DNA from: Rodentolepis nana
Taxonomy: Eukaryota > Platyhelminthes > Cestoda > Cyclophyllidea > Hymenolepididae
Length of the DNA stretch: 12,127 nucleotides
Direction of reading: 5' to 3'
NCBI GenBank assembly: GCA_900617975.1
Contig: UZAE01001659.1
Span: 1-12,127, forward strand
The notes below the pieces were generated by a model, which was not told the origin of the DNA, did not search any database, and saw nothing but the letters and a program-made list of their open reading frames with translations. The first letter of the stretch is position 1; the number at the start of each line of letters is the position of its first letter. The position numbers and the translations under genes are program-made. Below, one piece after another: positions 1 through 9,000 of the stretch.

Positions 1-98
1 CCTCTTCACTTTGAAGCTCCTCACCTCAGTAAAGCCCGAAGTCAGCTAAAGGGCTAATGATAACTAGCAAAACGCCTGCCACTTTAAGATAATAATAC
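1..98 (+). repeat. Dispersed repeat, copy 1 (3' end only, cut by window edge)
   Basis: It shares the block AAAGGGCTAATGATAAC followed by CAAAACG and a GCCA core with copies at about 6721-6777 and 11971-12036, and like them ends in a short AT-rich tail (AATAATA). It lies in the same orientation as the other two. Its left part has an extra stretch of about 15 bp relative to copy 2. It lies outside the transcribed part of the gene if the poly(A) call is right. Confidence 0.75.
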
Positions 99-987
99 AT
101 TAGATCAATTAAAATAATAGCCTATAATCAATTTCCTCCTAGAAGCCATTTTTATATAGTTTACAACGAAATAGTGCCCATAGGAAAGTTTGTTTCTGAT
201 ATACTAGATAACGGACTGACTGAGGTAATAATAGAATCATTTATTGGCATTTTCAATTAGGCTCCTTAAGAATTTGACCTGCTAATATCAACTTTGCCTT
301 ACATCTTCCATTGGCCGGCGTAAGTAATGAAGCTACTTTCAGCTCCGTTCACAACCAAGTACAAATTATTTGTGGATGTGACAAGTCAATAATGTGATTA
401 ACCTTTCGAAAGCTATCTTGAAGGCAGTTTATGACCTAACACATCTCATTGGATCCGCGGATTCGCGGATTTTTTTGCACATTCCTCTGTTAACCTTATG
501 CAACAATATTCACCAAATTGGTTCTTCAACGTCTTATCTATTTTCTCTGGGTAGTGTATTCCCATGCAATTGTAGTTTTCCTGCCATTATAATACAGGCG
601 TACAGACATTGAAAAGCATTGATGAAGAAACTGTAAACATTTGTAAATTTTAAAACCTTTCGAAGTATTTTGCCTACCCAAGCAATATAATTTCCTCGGT
701 AAATTGTAGAAAAGTGGTGTCATAGTAGTAAATAGTTTGGATCCATTCATTTAGTGTTTCCGGGAGGTGTCCAACCTGACCACCTAACGTAGAAAATCTT
801 GGAAATATCAAAAACATCAATCAAGCACAATTTATTCAGTCATTACTAGAAATAACATGCCTACTTGTCCCCCCCCCCATAGATTCCTAATTAAATAATA
901 ACCAAGATTTCATTCCAATATCTTCTCTAACCAAAATATTGCAATGGTATTTTGGTCTCAACAACAATATCTCCTCTTACAACTCAT
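99..987. other. Intergenic AT-rich stretch, no gene seen
   Basis: It holds a CpG-rich palindromic spot (453-470) and a run of ten C (869-878). Its open frames on both strands are short and look like noise. No exon with good splice sites or domain similarity is visible. Confidence 0.5.
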
Positions 988-993
988 TTTATT
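988..993 (-). promoter_or_regulatory. Candidate poly(A) signal AATAAA
   Basis: The minus strand reads AATAAA here, and a GT-rich stretch (ATTGTTGTTGAG) follows about 25-35 bases downstream, as expected for a cleavage-site downstream element. It is the first canonical signal after the stop. The distance (about 1.2 kb) makes it tentative. Confidence 0.35.
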
Positions 994-1098
994 GATTTTA
1001 TCCTATTCTCTGCTTTCTGCAAGCTCTTATCTCGTTATCTGGCAGTAGGGTTCAGTGCTTAGTGAAATTGAGATTTCTGCCTCCACTCCGTCAACTCA

Positions 1099-1114
1099 CC
1101 CCCCCCCCTCCCCC
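1099..1114. repeat. Poly-C tract C10-T-C5
   Basis: Ten C, one T, five C, preceded by CTCA and followed by AA. It has the same architecture as 6908-6923 and, in reverse complement, as 1705-1721. Confidence 0.85.
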
Positions 1115-1419
1115 AACCTTAAAAGAAAGCATATTCTGTCACGGAGCCTCCACTAAATAATCGATTCGCTTGGAATCCGTGTTCACGCCAACCGCAATTA
1201 CTGGTTAACCAAGAAGCCAATCGTTTGTCACCTATTCAAACTTATATAAGAAAAATTCATCTGTGAATAGTAGAACGCCGTATAGGCAATAAGGCTACTG
1301 TTATCCTCTTCACTGAATCTGAGTTCCTCGGAAGCTGTTAAAGTACCTTTAAAGATAGTGTCTCATAATATTAGCAAAAAACTCATCTTAACTTGGGTTG
1401 AAAAGTCAATAAGCCTAAA

Positions 1420-1443
1420 GGCGCATCACCAGAACGATGCGCC
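1420..1443 (-). other. GC-rich stem-loop in the probable 3' UTR
   Basis: GGCGCATC and GATGCGCC form a perfect 8-bp stem with an 8-nt loop (GTTCTGGT on the minus strand). It stands out from the AT-rich surroundings. Confidence 0.6.
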
Positions 1444-1470
1444 CAATGATTAAAACATCTGCATTTAGAG

Positions 1471-1515
1471 AATATATGTATATGTATATATGTATATATA
1501 TATATATATATATAT
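1471..1515. repeat. TA/TG dinucleotide microsatellite
   Basis: About 45 bp of alternating TA with interspersed TG (ATATGTATATG then a pure TA run). It generates the Ile/Tyr-rich open frames seen on both strands, which are not genes. Confidence 0.95.
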
Positions 1516-1704
1516 CTGAAAAAAGCGAAAGGAGAAATATTGATAGAGAAAGAGTGCTCAACCACCAAAAAAGGGGAGAAGACTTACGTACACATTCAGC
1601 AACTCGTGGACTCACACAGGGAGATAGGTACTTCACGGACAAAGAAAAGGACAAGCAGAAAGTCAGAGAACTACACCGACTGATTGTCATTTATATGAGA
1701 ATTA

Positions 1705-1728
1705 GGGGGGAGGGGGGGGGGAAGAGGG
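1705..1728. repeat. Poly-G tract G6-A-G10
   Basis: Six G, one A, ten G, then AAGAGGG. In reverse complement it reads C10-T-C6. Confidence 0.85.
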
Positions 1729-2194
1729 AACACATTTTGTGGTATAGTTGACAGCTGTGAAAATTATCGTTTGCAAAATGACAGCCTGAAAATTTGCTCA
1801 CATACTCCACTTTAACATCTTGTTTCATCAACGTAGCCTACACAAGAGTGACTGGATTTGACACAAATAGAGGATGGAGGTAAGGAAGATAAATAAGCCG
1901 ACAAAATCAAAAAAATATACCGTTAGCGTGTCTTTCAGTCTGCCATCGTGAGTAGTGCGGTTGGTACGGCGATGTCACACGAGTGGACTAGAGGGAGGTT
2001 GTTATGAGAGATGGGGACGGATTCCGATCACTATTTCGATCACTCATTCACATACAACAGAGCTGTTTGGGACGGGAATACGGAAAGCACAAGTGGAGTA
2101 GAAAAAAAGAAGACAAGACACGTGAGGAATGGGACAAACACAAGGACGAATTGAGTTGGAATAGAAAAGGACCGGGGTTAAAGATCGAGATCAG

Positions 2195-3003
2195 TTATTG
2201 TCGCAGTTGTCGTCCACGGGCATAGACCGCTGCTCTTGATGACGAGCTGCTGTCATCAAGAGATCCACTGGACCATTTGACACCGACGTCATCAGCAAAT
2301 TTAAGAAGATATTGATGGGCGAACCACGCAAACATCATTGTGAAGACTGCAAAGCCAACAACCATCAGGATAGCCAACTGTTTTTGTGCTCGTTCTCGAT
2401 TTGAATGTCCACCAGAAGCAAAGATATTTCGTCGAATTGAAGTTACTGCTGTTCGAGCACGATGGATAGTTCCGGTTGATAGGTGATTCAATGAAGATAA
2501 TACACCTCCACTACGTTTAGAAGTCGGAGAAGGCTTCTCCGGTGGTCCTGAAGAAGTGTATTGTCGACTTCGAGTTAAGGTAGCGATGAACACTTCAATT
2601 GCCCTTTTCTTTTCAGGAAGGGTCGTGAATGCTGTACCAACTGAGTAGGGGCCTTGTAGAAGTGTTATTTTGGCATTGATGTTTGTCATCAAATCTTCTT
2701 CGTTCTTCGGTGCAAACTCAGTTTGACAGCAACGAATTGCACACACTCGGGCAATATAATTAGTACCGGAGAGGAGATTGCTCAGAGTACAAGAAGTCTC
2801 TGCTCCTCTATATGCTGTAACTGTCTCTTCAACTTTAGTAACCTCCGTCGGAGTAATTAATGACTGGGATTCGGTTTCAAGTGAAAAGCCACTGGAAACA
2901 CGAGTCAGTTGAACTTGATATAGAAGCGGATCTTGACCCATACTGCTCATAGCTGGCCATTGGAGCTTGCACCCGGAATTAGAGACTTCAGTCACTTGTG
3001 GAG
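2195..3003 (-). CDS. FNDC3: FNDC3-like terminal exon 6: FN3-F, linker, membrane anchor, C-terminal tail, stop
   Basis: The acceptor is TTATTATTGCAG|CT, and the reading frame ends in TAA at 2197-2195. The exon is 809 bp and encodes residues 792-1059. FN3-F runs from PQVTEV through KLQWPAM (tryptophan 806), LLYQVQL, a long loop, and NYIARVCAIRCC to AFTTLPE at about 921. A basic, Ser-rich linker of about 78 residues follows. Then comes a hydrophobic stretch, LAILMVVGFAVFTMMFAWFA and a few more residues (about 1000-1024), which fits the single tail anchor of FNDC3 proteins. The remaining 35 residues are Ser-rich (SSSSS) with an Arg-rich end. Family members known to me end within a few residues of the anchor, so this tail is unusually long. 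Confidence 0.88.
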
Positions 3004-6000
3004 CTGCAATAATAAAGGCAAAATACCAACGACCTCAATTTTAACTAATGCAATATTTTCAAAGTCTAATTACCTTCAACGGGTGATGGGTGAGAGAAGG
3101 CAGTCTTTTCACAGAGAACTTCAGAGAAAGGGCCTTCTCCACTGATATTAACTGCTGCAACACGGAAGTAATACATAGTGGCTTCGGAAAGCTTCCGAGC
3201 CTTGAATGAAGTCTGAGGTCCTTCAAAAATGGTAGTCCAACCTCTAGAAGGGCAAATAAAGTCATTGTGGAAAGAGAATCATGGCTGGAGAGAAAATTAA
3301 GCATACTATTGAATGCCCTATACATCGGTAGCTTGATCAAATATAATTCCCTTTTAGATCTAATCTCGCTTTCCTGCCAAGAAGAGCGTGCTCACCCACT
3401 ACTTCTGATTTGTCACTTAGGTTTGCTATAGATCGGTTGCCTCTTGAGGGTCAGACCGAGTGGGAGGGAGGGAGAGGGGGGGGGGCTTTTGGGGGAAAGA
3501 GAACTTACTTTGACTCATGTTTCTTCTTCATCTCAAGAATATATCTGAGGTTAGTTGCGTTGAGATTGGCTGAAAGTCTATTTGGCCTGACTGACGGTGT
3601 TTCCTCGTTAACCTCAATAGAAGCCTCCGTTGGTGAAGAGGTGGACGAAGACCAACGAAGTTTGATCCCATTTGCGGTAGTTCCAATGCAGCAGAGTGTT
3701 GGTGGGGGTGGAAGAGGTGGGAGTGTAGTAAAATGAAGACTACCTGAGAAGGGACTCGCTCCCACAGCGTTCAGAGCTTGTACCCGGACACTGAAAAAAA
3801 AATGTAAAAAAATATAAAACTTCACCAAGTATGCAAACTAAATAAATAAGGCATTTTCTGAAGATAGCTTAATTGGCAACGAAACTCTACATTTATTCAC
3901 CAAATTCTTCGATTTCTTATAGCATTTTTACAATTTGACATAAAATTCTCCTTTATTCCCATAACCAAGAGGGGAGTTTTGATTACGGTTCATCCATTAG
4001 ACTCAATATTAAAAATTTGAGATAATATTTAAAACTGGATTTCAAATATGATGATCTTCGTTATCAAGGCGGATTTAGCCACAAACGTATATTTCCAAAT
4101 CAACTAACTCAATGATCACTAAAACTTTCCAACAACATGCTTACGAATATGGTTAAAACCAACGAGACTGGTGGCATGATTTGATCAAGGTTGCTGTGTT
4201 TTATGGGCGTATATGATTGACTAATCATTACTAAAAGCAATGAAATAATAGGTTATATTTTGGATCATGGAATAACGATCAAATAGATCAAGGTTTCAAA
4301 GCTTTGAAGAGAGGGAATTAGAGCACGAGACACGTGAGATGCACCTCTTTCTAACAGGGGAATGTATTTAGAGAAAATCATGTGTCAACTGAATACCCCC
4401 CTTCCCTTCCCCACTCAGCAAACACTAAGTATCAGTCTAGATTCGGTAAGGTTCATTTCTTCAAGACAGCCCTACATTAAGTTTCATTAAAAATCGAAAA
4501 GCGCTCCTTTTCCCTCTGCTACAAAAATCGATAAATCAGAAAGGAAGAATTCCAATCCTGCCGAAATGACTCATCAATCGTTCATGCCAATTTGGTCTGA
4601 GGCGAAGTGTTTGTTACTTGAACCTACTTTCAATCAGCCTTGCTTTGGTGATAGAGGATTAGAAGTAGAAGGTAGAAATAATGTAATTATTTACTTTAAG
4701 ATGACAACATTTGGTATTATTTGAGAGGAACACCATAGAAAGCTAATAATAACAGTTGAACTATCGCCTATCACTTTGCTTTATTCACAACAAGTCTCGA
4801 TTCCTTTCATTGCTTACCGATACTTTGTACCAAGTTCCAGACCTGTAAGGGTATAACGGACGTAAGCCATAGAAGCTGAAGATAACCGTCGGGCCCTTAT
4901 GTCCATGGATCTAGCAATGCCATCACGTTGGCGGTAATGCTTTGGCTGTTGATGAGAAGAACCACTCTCTGTAGATATATTTGAGGACAAAGCCGAGCCA
5001 GAATCTATTCCAAGAGAGGGCGATACCGATGACGACCTGAATGGTGGAAGGTTAGAGAGTTCCGAAATACATAAGATATTTTGAATATCGGTGCTGCCAG
5101 CATTCCCGTTGACATCAATTACAGGTCGATTCAGCAAACTCTTTTCCTCTTCATCTTCATCTTCCGGAGAGGAGACAATGGATGCTGAGAGATCTTGAAT
5201 CGCATCATCTCCGTGAACTTTTAGGGGTACATATTTAATAACGTAGACATTAGACCCAGCCAATAGGGTTTGGAAGTTATCGTAGCGGGTCACCTCAATG
5301 TTATAGCCTAAAATGGAGACCAAATCACTTACTAATGGTACATAAGGAGATTTACTCTTTAATTGACATGCACCATTAGTTACTAAGTAAATAGAACAAA
5401 GCGTACTTATTTACAGACATTAAAATCAGGCGATTTCCATTTCAAGAACCGGATATTTACGACAAAAAATTGTAATTCCAGTGGAAAGCTAACATGAATC
5501 ATTGGCTCATGATTCAGAAAAATAATTTTTGGAAGCACTTTAACACATTGGCAATTTCAAACAGGAAAAAGTCCATTCGGGGGGGGGAGTGATTAATTTG
5601 AAAAAAAGGACGGCTTAAGTTCTCCACCACTCAAACAATAACAAACAATAGGATTCTTAAACAAAGGACTCTAATGTTTCCAACAACATGCATTTACATA
5701 TCCAAAACGTTTTTTTTCGTAGCAGAGGAGCAGACAATAGGGTATCAATTTTCAACTCCGACCCAGTTTTGGGATTGCGGGGAGGAAAAAACGAATAATT
5801 TTTATCAAAGGAAAACCTTATTAACAATTCATTGTTATATTTATTCTTAAAGTTAACATACGTATTAAAATGTGCTCCATGGAGGGTTGTTGTCTTGCCA
5901 AATTTAGAATTACAGCCTACCTTAAAGGTAATTATCGAGTGCTAAGATTTATGACTGTTACGGGAGGCTAATGTAGGTTATAAAAGAGATGGATTATGAT

Positions 6001-9000
6001 CAATGAGTTAACTACTTAATTGGCTCTTCAGTAGGCAGGCAGCTGAGAAAAGTACTAATATCATGGCATTAATGACAGTCGTGTGGAGATGGTGGGATAA
6101 TGGAAAGCGATAGTAAAAAAAGATGACAAAAATAAGATAGCGCAATATGGACAGATTGTGAAGGAAAATAAAAGGAACATTTGCTGTAGTGTCAGGTTAC
6201 TCTTGGCAGAAGCACAGAAAGCAATGAATATAATAATGGTTCCATTCGATACAAATGGTAAAAAGGTACTTAAAACTACTTTAGATCTTTCATGACAAAA
6301 GCCACCAAACCCAGCCTATAGGGATTCATACGAAGAACGTGAAAAGCTAATTACCATCTAATGTTATTGTAAATGACAGCAGCGTCTTCCATTGTAGAAG
6401 ATATGCGGTGAGGAGAAAAATAGCTAAACCGATTACTATATTTTACCTTTCGGGGTATGCGATAGGCCTACCACCACGTGGTGCACCCTGGGCAACGTAT
6501 ACTCATAATGCAAAAGGTCTATTAACCGGCAGTTGACTTCTAACTTCAAACTACCATGATCTGACTCCATGTCATATTCAATCATTTCCACAGTACTCAC
6601 CTCACCTTTTTCTACCTTTGTGTCTGCCTCTTCTACATCTTTGAATCTCTCTTCTGTTCCTCCCCCCTCCCTCTCGACTTTTTTCCCTTCGATGTTCCTC
6701 TTCCCCTCTGAGAAGCCTGAAGTCAACCAAAGGGCTAATGATAACCATCAAAACGGCCGCCATTTGATATAATAATAATATTTTACCTCTCTCCCTCCCA
6801 AGCTCAAGCGTTAAAAATCACGAGTTCGCGATACGAAAAAAAGATTATAAATTTACAAAAAACAAAAGGAATAGCAAAAAATCAGACTGAAATGGCTCCA
6901 TCCCTCACCCCCCCCCTCCCCCCAAAAACTGGTTTTATGTAAATGAAAAAATCAACATCTATGCGTTCATATTAGCTTAGTTGAAGAGAAATTTACCTTC
7001 AAAATTGCGAAAATAAATTGTGGGATTACAGTAAGTAGGTCGTAAGAGCCCTATCCGAGATCGGAAACACAAGCGGTGATTGGCCAATAGAAAACAAGGA
7101 AGCATTGTTACATCACACTCGAAATACACAAAATGCAAATTTCCTTCAAAGGGAGGGGGGGGGGAGGGAGGGAGGTTAGGGAGCGGAAATAGTGAGCTGT
7201 TAAAAGATAATAACAAGGAAAAGAATAAAATGTTTAAAGGGGCGATAGAGAGCATGTTCTGCTTTCTAGCTTTTGCTAATCTCAAATGAGGGTGTATTAT
7301 GCTAGTTGGTTGGAAATAAATATATTTCTCTCTCCTCAATAAATAAAATTGAAGAAATGGAAAGTAGACACCATTTCCGGCCACAGGTACTGACTAGGAA
7401 ATATTTTAGAGCAAGGCGTTGATGTACTGGTTTATAAGTTAGTGACCCCGAAAAAATATATATGTAGTTTAATTATGACAAGAGAATAGGCTGATTGAGA
7501 AGTAAAGTCCTCACTTTCATAAAATTGTTAAAAATTTTAATTTGCCTTAATTTTGGCAAAAGCAGGCACAAGATGATTAAATAAAGAAAGTTCATCTTTA
7601 TTAAAACAATAGAAGTCTCATTATAGAGCCCTTTTCATTACATTTGTTGGAGGTCATTACATCGAAATGGTCCTATAAATCAACCAACTGTATTGAAACA
7701 AATGGTTACAAAAAAAACGCGTACTGCGCCAATAACTTGGCACGTAATTAAACATACAAATTTCTAACTACTGCTTCATTAAACCGTAAATACCTTAAAT
7801 TAGCACAATTTTTTTAATGCACAAAAAATTGTCGGACTTATAGTTGAATGAAAATTATTTCAACTTAAACAAACACTCTAAAATTCACCAAACCTCCTCC
7901 TTCTTCTTCTTCCACAGCAAAGTTAGAAAATGTTAGAAATAAATAGATTAGAGAAACGATATAATCTTCTTAATCACTACTTATTTTAATTACGCATATA
8001 AAGTTTCAAGAGGCCTACTTCATACCAATGAAATCATCTATTTACTGGTCTATACGCATACTGTGGAGAGAATCTAGAACACGAACTTTGAAACACTGGG
8101 AATATGATGCTCTGGAGTGTTAAGTAGAAGCGGACAGAACCAATAAAAATAGAATTTAAATGAAGCGAAATCCCCAGTACAATTCTTATTGGACTAATTT
8201 AAATTTTTCTTTGCTAACAAAAGCGTGAGGTTAAGGACAAAGGAAATAAAAGGAGAAGGAAGAGGAAGAGGAGGAGGAGGTGGGGGGGGGGGGGAGGGAG
8301 TTTCAACTTTCGAACGTGAAGAGAAGATGCATGGCCAAAAAACTATATGGGCAGATTTTGAACTGTTTTGTTTTGTGTCCTTTTACGCTGTTTTATTTTA
8401 TTTCTAATTATGAACATACTTTCAGTGGATTTGAGGTTGAACCTTCGTGTATGAATTGTTGTACTCAATTCAAAAAATTACTACACTTAGAAGACCTTGA
8501 CAATTAATGCGCTAAAATCGAATTTTCGGGGTTGATTCCTTTTACAATATAGCCTAACAACTGTAATAAAATTAGTTATATTGTCATTCAGAGAGCATAT
8601 GACATATTAAAAACAATTATTTTACCACTATTTTTATGACAAGTTTACCTTAAATTTATTTCTAATATGATAAAGAAGGAACTTTTCATTGCAACTTCTA
8701 ACAATGGATGACGTTCGATTTTAGGTTATATTCCAGTAGAAATTGAGCTTTGTTGCACAATCGAATTAATTCTCCATTAACTTCTGATTCAGTACAATTC
8801 CATTATGCCAGTTGAGCAATTATTGCTATGTTTTTATAACGTAAACAGATAATTTTCAAATGCCTATTGTGAGAAATAAATGAAATAAAAATGATTAAAA
8901 GAAATAAGAGCGTACAGGTAATGGGACAGCCATTGTCGATCGGAGCAAGCCAAATTAGTTGAGCTGTTGTCATAGATACACCGCCAACACAGACCTCATC

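Larger units (their letters stand above)
994..2194 (-). other. Probable 3' UTR of the FNDC3-like gene
   Basis: This stretch follows the TAA stop on the minus strand and has no supported gene. The first canonical AATAAA downstream on that strand is at 993-988, giving a 3' UTR of about 1.2 kb. It contains a GC-rich hairpin (1420-1443), a TA/TG microsatellite (1471-1515), and C/G tracts at 1099-1114 and 1705-1728. The open frames across the microsatellite are low complexity. An earlier end using the TATAAA variant at 1695-1690 cannot be excluded. Confidence 0.4.
5308..8915 (-). other. Intron 2, 3608 bp, with repeat copy 2 and several G/C tracts
   Basis: The donor is GTACGC at 8915 (weak) and the acceptor is CCATTTTAG ending at 5308. 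It is a phase-1 intron. It contains the repeat at 6452-6777, poly-G or poly-C tracts at 5579, 6908 and 7151, and a purine tract at 8241-8300. The open frame on the minus strand at 7384-6977 is low-complexity and has no domain. Apart from the repeat I see no gene here. Confidence 0.8.

Noticed and set aside
1415..1751. Open frames on both strands over the TA/TG microsatellite
   Set aside because: The Ile/Tyr runs come directly from the dinucleotide repeat; no splice sites or conserved motif support a gene.
2004..2225. 73-residue plus-strand frame overlapping the stop of the FNDC3-like gene
   Set aside because: Antisense, charged low-complexity composition, and it overlaps a well-supported exon end.
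3059..3340. 93-residue minus-strand frame over exon 5
   Set aside because: The FN3 match and splice phases are in a different frame of the same strand; this frame is a shadow.
4126..5691. TTTCCAACAACATGC present at 4126-4140 and 5677-5691
   Set aside because: A single 15-bp match with unrelated flanks; marginal in 12 kb of biased sequence.
6355..6392. Possible tiny exon on the minus strand: ATG, 12 codons, then GTAATT
   Set aside because: Too short to support, no acceptor-donor partner with matching phase, and no similarity recognised.
7079..7088. ATTGGCCAAT palindrome (double CCAAT box)
   Set aside because: One isolated site inside an intron with no nearby start or promoter elements; chance is likely.
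6977..7384. 135-residue open frame on the minus strand within intron 2
   Set aside because: It spans a poly-C tract (encoding a Pro run), has no domain, sits inside an intron, and its composition looks like translated AT-rich DNA.
7805..7832. 10-bp AT hairpin ACAATTTTTT / AAAAAATTGT
   Set aside because: Made almost wholly of A and T runs, expected in AT-rich DNA.
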